Source: Lampris incognitus (taxonomy: Eukaryota > Chordata > Actinopteri > Lampriformes > Lampridae). From it: a DNA stretch of 64,000 nt. The position numbers and the translations under genes are program-made. The stretch's first letter is position 1, and each line of letters starts with the position of its first letter. The DNA lies in the NCBI RefSeq assembly GCF_029633865.1, contig NC_079216.1:18954315-19018314 (forward strand), read 5' to 3'. The notes under the pieces were generated by a model that saw only the letters and a list, made by a program, of their open reading frames with translations, was not told where the DNA came from and made no database searches. Positions 44,545-53,801 of this stretch are shown here, piece after piece.

Positions 44545-45388
44545 AGCAGTTGAACTTGCCCTTCAATGGTTTGAAGAGAACAACCCATTCGACCACGATC
44601 GAGACAAGAATATGCTTGTATCTTTCTCTACAGGATTCACAAGCACGGGGGATGACTCAGTCAATGTGGAGAGAGCAGCTGAAGTAGGTAGAGAGATGCA
44701 GATAAAGCTGGATGGACAGTCAGCAACATCAACCATGGAGGTGAAGTCAAAGGTACAAGCCCTGTCATCACTCAGAAAGATTCCCAAGATCAACAAGAAG
44801 AAGATTCATCTTCACTCACTCAAGTTGTTCAACCGACTGATCATTTTTGCTCAACGGGATATGACAGTTGAGACAAGCTTGGGAGTATGAGCTAACTCCC
44901 GTCCCATTGTCCCTTTTCAGCAACAAAGATCACAAAATGAACAAGGCAAACAAGGCAGGGTTTTCCAGAACTAGCCTGAAGGAGTTGACTGATCCACTTG
45001 AACTCACTAACCAACCCTGTTCCACTTTGGTGGTTGATGGAGGATGGCTTCTCTACATGGTGAAGTGGGAACAAGGCCAGACTTGGCAGGAGATTGCTTA
45101 CAGTTACCTAAGGTACGTGCAGCATCTTGGCTATAACTCTCAAAGGATCATTGTGGTCTTTGATGGTTATAACAGATCACCAAAAGATCATGACCACATC
45201 CGACGTAGCAAGAAATCATGCTGTGATCTCCAGATTCAACCAGATATGATGCACTGGACACCAAGAGCAAAGTTCTTGGACAACATCCATAACAAGCGTG
45301 AACTCATTCACCTCCTCTCCTCAACGTTCAGAAAACTTAACATCACTGTGGAGTAGACTGACAATGATTGTGAGAGAGGCTCTGTTGA
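44471..45388 (+). pseudogene. Transposon protein, linker and N-half of FEN/XPG-like nuclease
   Basis: After a one-base insertion near 44455 the frame continues (QLMEENVKRHAPLHRDLGKT), shifts again near 44880 and enters a nuclease fold: LVVDGGWLLYMVKW and RIIVVFDGYNRSPKDHDHIRR match the first acidic strands and basic arch of FEN/XPG/PIN nucleases. TAG at 45354-45356 is followed in frame by a TDNDCERGSVE segment where an acidic DxD motif is expected. An intron probably starts at GTCAGT (45389). Confidence 0.65.
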
Positions 45389-45486
45389 GGTCAGTAGTTT
45401 GTGTAGATATTTAAATTTCATTTGCTTAACTACTTTAAAATAAGAGTTTTGATTTTTTAAAATATTTTCACATGCTCTCTTTACAG
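45389..45486 (+). other. Small intron 1 of the transposon gene
   Basis: Donor GAG|GTCAGT and acceptor CTCTCTTTACAG; about 98 bp with stops in all frames. It separates the two nuclease halves. Confidence 0.6.
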
Positions 45487-45708
45487 TTGCGAGCAGAAGA
45501 CACAGACGTGCTGGTAATGCTGGTGCACCATAGCTCAAGCACCAACCACCCACTCTTCTTAACCACATCTAAGGGCTCTTATGACGTCCGGAAGATCCGG
45601 GAAGCTCTCTCAGAAAGAAAGAGACGCTACCTGCTCTTTTGTCATGCGTTCACTGGGTGTGATACAGTTTCTGCTATTTCTGGCCATGGGAAAACAACTC
45701 TGTTTGAC
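45487..45708 (+). pseudogene. Transposon protein, C-half of the nuclease
   Basis: AEDTDVLVMLVHH (metal-binding Asp pair) and LLFCHAFTGCDTVSAISGHGK (GCDT metal-binding motif plus a helix-hairpin-like GHGK) are hallmarks of FEN/XPG-type nucleases. Open without breaks. Confidence 0.75.
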
Positions 45709-45809
45709 AGGTACTAATAGTAGGCCTATAATAATAAAAGTAATTGTATTTTAGTGAAATATTTGTATATTGCAATATCTTTAAAAAACCTTGAAATGGA
45801 CTTTTTTAG
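45709..45809 (+). other. Small intron 2 of the transposon gene
   Basis: Donor GACAG|GTACTA and acceptor GACTTTTTTAG; AT-rich, about 100 bp. Confidence 0.55.
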
Positions 45810-46338
45810 GTTTTGTGCAGGGGACATTGATAAACATATGGACATCTTCATGGACATTCATGCTACCAAGGGTGCAGTGGTTCAGGCTGGAACTGCGATC
45901 TTCCAATATATTTACAATGGACCAGGTACTACTCTGGGTGAAATTCGGTACACCATTATCTCATGGAAGGCAGCGGCTGGGCTGATCAAACCAGAGACTT
46001 TACCTCCAACAGAGGGTGCGGCTGCACAGCATTCTCTCCGTGCCTACCTACAGACCCGGGACTGGATTATTCTACAGAGCATGTCTCTGGACCCCAGTGA
46101 CTATGGATGGACATTCGGTGTTCATGGTTATGAGCCAGTTCCAACACTAGACCCAATGGCTCCTGAAGAGCTCCTCCAGTTCACAAGCTGTAATTGTAAT
46201 GGAGATTGCAGCAACAGGCGATGCAGCTGCAAGAAGAATGGTGTCAAGTGCATCTCAGCATGTGGAGTTTGTAAAGGCATTACATGCAAGAATGGTATTC
46301 ATGATGGTCTTGAAGAAGGCTCAGACATTGACTTGTGA
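45810..46338 (+). pseudogene. Transposon protein, C-terminal exon with Cys-rich tail
   Basis: Continues FCAGDIDKHMDIFMDIHA, a helical region (LRAYLQTRDWIILQSMSLDP) and a closing cluster CNCNGDCSNRRCSCKKNGVK then C..CGVCKGITCKN, a pattern similar to the tesmin/TSO1 CXC DNA-binding motif. TGA at 46336-46338. It suggests DNA binding at the C-terminus. Confidence 0.7.
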
Positions 46339-46870
46339 AGCATTTGACATGGATTTTCTCTGACTATTGCAACTATTGTAATAAATGCAAAAAAATATAT
46401 ATGCAAAAGTTGGCATGGCAGTTATTCCACTAAGGAGTAGATCTAGAGAAAATTAAATGCTAGCAATCAACTCAGAATCATGGAAAAAAAGTAAGTCTCT
46501 ACAGCATTGCTGTGATTTGTTATGATAAAAAATGATTTATCTAAATCTTTTTCAAAAAAATCACCCTCACCCGGACTACCCCCCTCCCCCACTTCCTCTC
46601 TATTTTACTACAATATTTTCAAATCAAAAAATGAAAATAAAAGAATAGATGAATTAAAGAACAAGGGTCTCTCACTGGGAAGGGGTGGATGGAAAGGCCT
46701 TAAGAACGGGATAAAAAAATAAAAAGAATAAAAAATCTTTTAAAAATCATTAAAAAAAAATCACACGAGTGAGTTAGAGACTTACCCCAAGAGACTTTTT
46801 TGTTCAGAAAATTATGTACAAAAATGTTTTGGTAGCCTTTTTTCCTAAACCGGAAGTAGATTTTTTTTAA
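46339..46870. other. 3' non-coding part of the 6.4-kb transposon
   Basis: AT-rich, with A-runs and an AATAAA near 46380. No ORF with homology. Confidence 0.5.
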
Positions 46871-47035
46871 TACCGGTGTCAATACCCCAACTTTGATCAG
46901 GTTTTTTCAGGGGTTCCCCCTGGAGTTGAATTTCAACATTTTAATACATGTTATTACACACCTCTATGAACACATTCATGAAGAAATTTCTTGGTAATGC
47001 TTTACTTCCCAGATTTTCCTAACTTTCCCTCACTA
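46871..47035 (-). repeat. Right TIR of the 6.4-kb transposon
   Basis: Reverse complement of the left TIR with scattered substitutions; ends ...CCCTCACTA. Confidence 0.88.
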
Positions 47036-47281
47036 ATATATGCTAGATGGCAGACAACTTATGATTTCTAACCCTTACATAATTACTCTTTTAAATCGTA
47101 GGAGACATTATGAAATGAATGATGTACTACTGGAGACGTTAAGGTTGCTTTTGTATTAAAGTAAACTCTATTACTGTTGGTTTATTTAAAGCCAAATACA
47201 ATAAGTCCACAGGTTACAGTAAAGGTCACATTTATTACCGTGATGTATCAGTTTTACATTTTACATGCAGCTGCTGCCTGT

Positions 47282-47698
47282 CTATTCTGTGGGGACCACA
47301 GATGGGCAAATATTACAAAGAGCACAGCAAACTGTTACCATCTTGTCAAGGGAGGTAGGTTGTCCTTGAGTGGCTGCTTGGCAGAGAGACAGTGGGATGG
47401 TGGTCTGAAGGATGGTGTACTTGTTCCTGACCAGGCTGATGACTCTTTCCACATGGATCCTGATGGCAGCCAGTCCCCTTGTTGCTTGTAGTTCCAGTGG
47501 ATGCAGTTGCTGCTTGCCTTTGATGAATGCTGGTATTTTAAACTGTGCACAATACAGGCCAACCATATCGTTGACATTGAAGCCTCTATGCAAGAATGAC
47601 ATCTCCTGGTGACAATTTCTCAAGAGATCCACAGTTTTCTGTGATAGGCTTGTCTCTTGTGCGTCCACCCCAGCCATTCGACACAAAGGATATAACAC
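47282..47698 (-). pseudogene. DDE_Tnp_4-like transposase C-terminus
   Basis: Blocks [53 protein letters not shown] and TTIPLSLC follow the consensus of DDE_Tnp_4 proteins (RGF.I.D, IP.F..GK.QL, R.HVER.I..., PL). The His-Val-Glu-Arg supplies the third catalytic residue. The upstream part carrying the first acidic residue is missing. Confidence 0.75.
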
Positions 47699-48351
47699 CC
47701 TGTGGTGTTATTGATATCAGGTATTTTAGTGTTGTGATGCTTGTACTGACAGTATGTCTGTACACGAGCTCTCAAGTTCTTTGAGCTCTCAAGTTCTTCT
47801 TTCAAAACAGTCAGTGATAGAAGTGTAGTTGCTATAGTTATCCCTGAAACAGATGGGCAGACTGACTGACAAAATTTGTTCTTTTGATGGCCAAAATATA
47901 AGTGGTGACAGTCTAACATACATGACATCTAATGTACTATTAAATATTCTGGCAACACTTGTCTTAGACATACAAAATAAATAAACAAAAAATATAGAGG
48001 TAAATTGAGCCTCATTCTCATCAGTGTTAACAGAAAGCTATGAAAGGGAGTCAGTCTTGGACTAGCTTTCAGAAATCCTGAAAGAAAGGTAAAGACAACC
48101 ATTAATTGTCATTTTTTTCTTACTAAGCAGACAGAGAGGCAAGAATGGTAGAATATTATGTGTGCATACCATCAAGATATTGACCAACCTAAGCAAGGTA
48201 ATTTCCCTTTCATCTTTTTCTCTCAGACATTTTTCTCTCTTATTCACCTTTGTGCTGCAAGTAAGTACTGTAATGTATATTTAACAAGAAGGGTGATCTC
48301 AGCGCACACCTGCTGATCGGCAATCCGGTGCTTCTCAGTGAGGACAAGCAT

Positions 48352-48489
48352 CGAGGTAGAGAGGAACACTGGTGCAACCCTGGCAGTTGAGGCCCTTCTA
48401 TTAAGGTGCAAGTGAAAGAAGGTGCTTTCACTTGCACCTTAATAAAAAGGATTCAACTGCCCAGGTTGCTCCCGTGTTCCTCTCTACCT
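48352..48489. mobile_element. Palindromic (foldback) MITE
   Basis: Arms GGTAGAGAGGAACACTGGTG... and its complement pair over about 62 bp around a tiny loop at AAGTGAAAGAAGGTGCTTTC. Within the intron of the THAP transposon. Confidence 0.75.
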
Positions 48490-48625
48490 TACTGTATATT
48501 TAACTAAGTGCAGAGGTAAGTAAGGGTAGAACTATTGGGTTTAATAACACTTTCCTTTTTAAAAATTAGCTGGGCAAGTGATTAGTGTAATAATTGGCTA
48601 AGTTAAAGGCAAACGTAACTTACCG

Positions 48626-48801
48626 GTGACAAAGTGTTGACTGCACAATCTGGAGTTGGAAGTTGGCTGCCAGTGGTCCCTTCTGATTGAAGCCGGCAAT
48701 TTTTCCCGCCGATCTAGCTCCTTTGGGATTGAATAAAATTGTAATCCGGGGTTTCTCTGACAACTGTTGTTACAGCCAACAGCACAACATATCCCGGGCA
48801 T
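48626..48801 (-). pseudogene. THAP zinc-finger exon
   Basis: ATG at 48801. Cys2-Cys-His pattern: CCAVGCNNSCQRNPGLQFYS, FYSIPKELDRREKLPASI, and RLCSQHFVTG with conserved Pro and Trp. It ends at donor GTAAGT (minus strand), so splicing to a downstream exon was possible. Confidence 0.8.
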
Positions 48802-48954
48802 ATTGTATGGACTTTTTTTGTGTCTAGAGACTCTAGAATCACAACTAGTCTACTCTGGCAGTAGTGGTTGTGCAGCTGTGACCCGGACACAAAAATGGCA
48901 GCGCTAAAACACAGTGATGTCACAGGGTATCTATGAATATGTATAAAATTAAAA

Positions 48955-51190
48955 CAGAAGGAACATTTATTAGATCTAGGAAAAGACGGATGGAGGAGGG
49001 GGAATAAAATTCCTCTTCTTTAAACTGGAAAAAATAAATGTTGATAATTCCACTATACATCAATTACTAATAGATAATAACATAGTTAATGACCCTAGAG
49101 GAATTGCTTCTTTCTGTGCCAATTTTTACAGCAATCTCTACAAGTCCAAATACCCTGAAGAAGCAGCCACAGCTTTTCTTGACTCAATCACTCAATGTAA
49201 AGTCTTATTCACAGATGATAGGAATTCATGTGATTATACAATTGATATTGGGGAAGTTGAAAAAGTGATAGGAGATGTGAAAAATAACAAATCACCTGGA
49301 AATGATGGCTTTACTGCCGAATTCTACAAAATGTTTGCTGAACAATTATCCCCCTTTTTGGTTAGTTTTTTTTTTTTTAGAAAGTATACAAAAAGGAGCT
49401 CTCCCACCCACCATGACTCAGAAGACAGAAGAGAGTGCGGGCAGGGTGGAGTGGGTGGAGAACAGTGTCAGGGGTGATTTGCGACAGAAGGGTACCAGCA
49501 GGAGTTAAAGGGAAGGTTTACAAGATGGTTGTGAGACCAGCTATGTTATATGGTTTGGAGACAGTGGCACTGACAAAAAGACAGGAGGTGGAGCTGGAGG
49601 TGGCAGTGTTGAAGATGCTAAGATTTTCATTGGGAATGATGAAGAAGGACAGGATTAGGGATGATTATATTAGAGGGACCACACAGGTTGGACAGTTTAG
49701 AGACAAAGCAAGAGAGGCAAGATTGAGATGGCTTGCATATGTGTGGAGGAGAGATGCTGGGTATATTGGGAGAAGGATGCTGAATATGAAGCTGCCAGGG
49801 AAGAGGAAAAGAGAAGGCCAAAGCAGAGGTTTATGGATGTGGTGAGGGAAGACATGCAGGTGGCTGGTGTGACAGAGGAAGATGCAGAAGACAGGAAGAA
49901 ATGGAAACAGATGATCCGCTGTGGCAACCCCTAACGGAAGCAGCCGAAAGTAGTAGAGGATAAGACAGTTCATCAGAAACACTGCTTCCTTATGGAATTT
50001 CATCCCCAGTCATATTTTTTTCTAAAATAGATGGCCTGAAATTTGTTCTACAAGGCAACTTTAGATATTCTCAAAATATCCATAAAATTATCAAACTTTC
50101 CTAAGTAATCACTGTTGGCTTGGTCTCTCCTATATAAACACAATTTCTCTCCTCATAAATACTTTATATGGAACAACAGGAATATAGTAGTTTATAAAAA
50201 TCGCTCATTATTCTTTGAAAACTGGTTTAACAATGATATTAGGTTGGTGGGTCAACTGCTCAACTCAGAAGGTCACTTGCTGAATTACTCTGAATTTTTA
50301 TCAAAATTTCAAATACCAGTACCTCCAAAGGAGTATGCAGTTGTTTTTGATGCCATTCCTTCTGGTGCTCTGATGCTGATAAGAGGCTCAAAATTAACTG
50401 TTTCTGTTGTTCCCTCTATAGAGCTGGATGAATTTGTAATTGGTAAACTGTGTTTTTCAAATGATCATAAAAGTAGAAATAGATGTATTGAGCTTCATTC
50501 CAAAGAGATATAGTATCAATACCGTATCTAAAATTCTTTTGGGACAAATTTGTGGAGAATATTCCTTGGGAAAGAGTTTGAACTTCACCTCTCAAATACC
50601 TGTTAACTAATAAAGTGAGAGAAATCACGTTTAAATTGATTCATAGATTCTACCCTGCTAAATTATATCTTAAAAGGCTTAACAATGATATTGGTATTGG
50701 TTGCTCATTTTGTGTTACTATGCCTGAAACTGCTCTGCATCTATTTTGGTATTGTGCATACTAAAAAGTTTTGGTCTGATGTCCTTTATTTTATTCAAAT
50801 ACACATTATTGCCCATCTTTTCTTTACCTTTGAAAATGTACTTCTTGGCTTTGATTTAAGAAGGAGAAGGCTGACCAATTTTCTGTTGTAAATCTTATAT
50901 TTTTTACTTGCCAAATTTCATATTAATAAATGTAAATTTAGAAATTATAAACTTTCTTTCACTGCATTCAAGAATGAACTTGAACATTATTTGGATACTA
51001 TTAGGTCATCTACCAATATGAAAGGAGTGAAAACTATACTTCTGTACTCATCTGTGGTCTCATACTATTGTGATGGTATTTGTGGCATCTTTATAATATG
51101 CATTCCCTCGCCCTGACAAGTGTTTTAATTGTATCTGATCTGTTTATGTATATAGCTTGTAGTGCTTTGTAATTGCAAAATTAAAAAAAG
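48955..51190 (+). pseudogene. L1/Tx1-like LINE, interrupted by an RTE fragment
   Basis: First part (48955-49428): GTFIRSRKRRMEEGE, then FCANFYSNLYKS, VEKVIGDVKNNKSPGNDGF and TAEFYKMFAEQL, the start of an L1-type reverse transcriptase. After the RTE insertion (49429-49961) the far C-terminal region follows: YFIWNNRNIVVYKNRSLFF, then CSFCVTMPETALHLFWYC and KKFWSDVLYFI, the Cys-rich end found in L1/Tx1 ORF2. The RT centre is missing. A-rich 3' end near 51190. Confidence 0.75.
49429..49961 (+). pseudogene. RTE-like 3' fragment inserted in the L1
   Basis: Matches 5200-5760 (VQAGWSGWR-type segment, MLYGLETVALTKRQE, MLRFSLGMMKKDRIR) and ends CAACCCCTAACGGAAGCAGC with a very short AGT tail. AAGACAG lies at both borders (49422-49428 and 49962-49968), a 7-bp target duplication. 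Confidence 0.85.
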
Positions 51191-51249
51191 GGTTAAAAGA
51201 AACACTCAATAGTAGGGAAAGTGCTCAACAAATAAGGAGCAAAATAATC

Positions 51250-51355
51250 AAGTGAGTCAAGTAAATTCTTTAAGACAGTACAAGCCTGTTTCATTTTGAT
51301 TGCTTATGGCATGAAACAGGCTTGTACTGTCTTAAATAATTTACTTGACTCACTG

Positions 51356-51356
<1 letters not shown>
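51250..51356. mobile_element. Hairpin element with about 44-bp arms
   Basis: CAAGTGAGTCAAGTAAATTC... and its complement pair around a TTTTGATTGCTTATGGC loop. Arms include GACAGTACAAGCCTGTTTCA. A small palindromic MITE next to the (TA)n tract. Confidence 0.7.
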
Positions 51357-51395
<39 letters not shown>

Positions 51396-52586
51396 TACCG
51401 TTCAAAAGTTTGGGATCACCCAAACAATTTTGTGTTTTCCATGAAAAGTCACACTTATTCACCACCATATGTTGTGAAATGAATAGAAAATAGAGTCAAG
51501 ACATTGACAAGGTTAGAAATAATGATTTGTATTTGAAATAAGATTTTTTTTACATCAAACTTTGCTTTCGTCAAAGAATCCTCCATTTGCAGCAATTACA
51601 GCATTGCAGACCTTTGGCATTCTAGCTGTTAATTTGTTGAGGTAATCTGGAGAAATTGCACCCCACGCTTCCAGAAGCAGCTCCCACAAGTTGGATTGGT
51701 TGGATGGGCACTTCTTTGAGCAGATTGAGTTTCTGGAGCATCACATTTGTGGGGTCAATTAAACGCTCAAAATGGCCAGAAAAAGAGAACTTTCATCTGA
51801 AACTCGGCAGTCTATTCTTGTTCTTAGAAATGAAGGCTATTCCATGCGAGAAATTGCTAAGAAATTGAAGATTTCCTACACCGGTGTGTACTACTCCCTT
51901 CAGAGGACAGCACAAACAGGCTCTAACAGGTACTATTTAATGAAGATGCCAGTTGGGGACCTGTGAGGCGTCTGTTTCTCAAACTAGAGACTCTAATGTA
52001 CTTATCTTCTTGCTCAGTTGTGCAACGCGGCCTCCCACTTCTTTTTCTACTCTGGTTAGAGCCTGTTTGTGCTGTCCTCTGAAGGGAGTAGTACACACCG
52101 GTGTAGGAAATCTTCAATTTCTTAGCAATTTCTCGCATGGAATAGCCTTCATTTCTAAGAACAAGAATAGACTGTCGAGTTTCAGATGAAAGTTCTCTTT
52201 TTCTGGCCATTTTGAGCGTTTAATTGACCCCACAAATGTGATGCTCCAGAAACTCAATCTGCTCAAAGAAGTGCCCATCCAACCAATCCAACTTGTGGGA
52301 GCTGCTTCTGGAAGCGTGGGGTGCAATTTCTCCAGATTACCTCAACAAATTAACAGCTAGAATGCCAAAGGTCTGCAATGCTGTAATTGCTGCAAATGGA
52401 GGATTCTTTGACGAAAGCAAAGTTTGATGTAAAAAAAATCTTATTTCAAATACAAATCATTATTTCTAACCTTGTCAATGTCTTGACTCTATTTTCTATT
52501 CATTTCACAACATATGGTGGTGAATAAGTGTGACTTTTCATGGAAAACACAAAATTGTTTGGGTGATCCCAAACTTTTGAACGGTA

Positions 52587-52668
<82 letters not shown>
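51357..52668. repeat. (TA)n tract split by a foldback Tc1
   Basis: About 34 bp of TA at left (51357-51392) and 79 bp at right (52590-52668), with the foldback element between. Confidence 0.9.
51393..52589. mobile_element. Foldback Tc1 derivative with 537-bp arms
   Basis: Ends CACTACCGTTCAAAAGTTTG, TA on each side. Both arms carry the same 5' Tc1 segment in opposite orientation, so the transposase N-terminus (MARKRELSSETRQSILVLR, HTH SMREIAKKLKISYTGVYYSL) is encoded twice, at 51772-51930 (plus) and 52053-52210 (minus). The right arm continues another 120 bp into the HTH linker (SGRPRCTTEQEDKYI). No catalytic domain. Confidence 0.92.
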
Positions 52669-52670
<2 letters not shown>

Positions 52671-52829
52671 TAGTCAGTTGCCCCTTGTTGTTTACCAGAT
52701 CTTAGTTTGTGCTCCCTGCCTGCTTCGTATCCTTTCTGATTGTATGTAATTACCAGTAAAGTCACTCTTTTGCCTAACTCCTGCCTCTGCTCAGTGATTC
52801 TGTGTGTGGGTCGTCTCTGATTTGTGACA
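52664..52829 (+). repeat. Gypsy D 5' LTR, second part
   Basis: TATATTCTAGTCAGTTG to ...GTCGTCTCTGATTTGTGACA, aligning with the last 150 bp of the 3' LTR. Confidence 0.88.
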
Positions 52830-52854
52830 GTATGATCTGGCCAGGAATGGACCC

Positions 52855-53801
52855 AGCAGAATTTCAACACCTCTGCGCTCTAGTGGACAAGCAAGGCTCC
52901 GCTCTCAACACAGCAGGAAATGGCCACAGTAACACAGTGCTCTCTGGTGTTTGAGCTACAGCCATCTACCTTCCCGTCTGATCGCTCCAGAGTTGCCTAC
53001 ATCATCACCCTTGGATGGGAGGGCGAGGGAGTGGGGGACATCAGTTTGGGAAGCCAATTCACCTGTCTGCGCCTCCCTGGATAGCTTCACTCAGGAAATG
53101 AGGAAGGTGTTTAGCACGTCCGTCAGTGGCAGAGAGGCGGCACGAGTCTTGTTGCAGGTACGCCAAGGGAGGAGGTCAGTCTCTGATTATGCCATTGACT
53201 TTTGCATATTGGCTGCTAGCTGTTCTTGGAATGTGGAGGCTCAGTATGGTGCCTTTCTGAATAGACTCTCTGAAGCTATAAAGGAGGATCCACCTGTGAA
53301 CTACCTGCTACGCTAGACTCACTTATTGATCTAGCCATTCACATTGATACCAGGTGAACACAGAGGCAGAAAGAGAGGCTAGCCAGACGCCCACCATTTC
53401 CCCCCCGTAGATCACCAGCAGCAGAGCCAGCCCTGAGCCCTTTGGATCCTGACCCTATGCAGGTGGACCACACATGGTTGCCTCCAGCAGAACGACGACA
53501 GCACATCACCAGAGGCTCCTGCCTTTACTGTGGCCAGCCGGGACACTATGTCACTTCCTGCCTTCAAAGCTCGCCAGTAGAGCAGGAGTTACTGGTGAGT
53601 GTCCGCCCCTTCTCCGAATCTTCCGCCAAACGCGCTTTACTAACCGCCACCCTTCAATGGAGAGATAAACGACTGGAGATTGTCGTGCTGCTGGACTCTG
53701 GTGCAGATGAAAGCACGATTGACAGAGCGTTGTTCAGGCAACTGGGACTCGCTAGCCCAAATCATGCAAGCCAACGCTCTCAATGGCCGGCCTCTCACTA
53801 A
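52855..53801 (+). pseudogene. Gypsy D gag and protease
   Basis: Gag start MDPAEFQHLCALVDKQGS at about 52850 in the style of sushi-type chromoviruses. Capsid blocks EWGTSVWEANSPVCASLDSF and FSTSVSGREAARVLLQVRQG, CCHC knuckle CLYCGQPGHYVTSC, and retropepsin LLDSGADESTIDRALF. Broken by stops near 52954 and 53316 and a frame change near 53760. Confidence 0.85.

Larger units (their letters stand above)
40662..47035 (+). mobile_element. 6.4-kb DNA transposon with long TIRs (Academ-like, XPG-nuclease type?)
   Basis: Left TIR about 40662-40836 and right TIR about 46871-47035 are imperfect inverted repeats of some 165-175 bp, starting TAGTGAGGGAAAGTTAG. ATA flanks both ends if the terminus is TAGTGAGGG, giving a 3-bp target duplication. 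Similarity seems to extend a few bases further (TAGCATAT), so the exact ends are uncertain. It encodes one long plus-strand protein with an RNase H-like transposase region, a FEN/XPG-like nuclease and a Cys-rich C-terminus. The combination and short target site fit the Academ superfamily as I remember it; this needs a profile search. Confidence 0.75.
47177..48930 (-). mobile_element. THAP/DDE_4 transposon remnant (ISL2EU- or Harbinger-like)
   Basis: Minus-strand remnant with a THAP exon (48626-48801) and a DDE_Tnp_4-type C-terminal exon (47282-47698). The pairing of THAP and this DDE type is typical of ISL2EU-like elements. Middle exons and TIRs were not recognised; a palindromic MITE sits between the exons. 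Confidence 0.6.

Noticed and set aside
46522-46882. Lys- and Phe-rich ORFs
   Set aside because: AT-rich 3' non-coding part of the 6.4-kb transposon.
34230-52660. Reading the 33-52.6 kb block as a single giant transposon (for example a Polinton)
   Set aside because: No terminal repeats at its ends, no polymerase B, integrase or capsid set; the contents are independent elements with their own borders.
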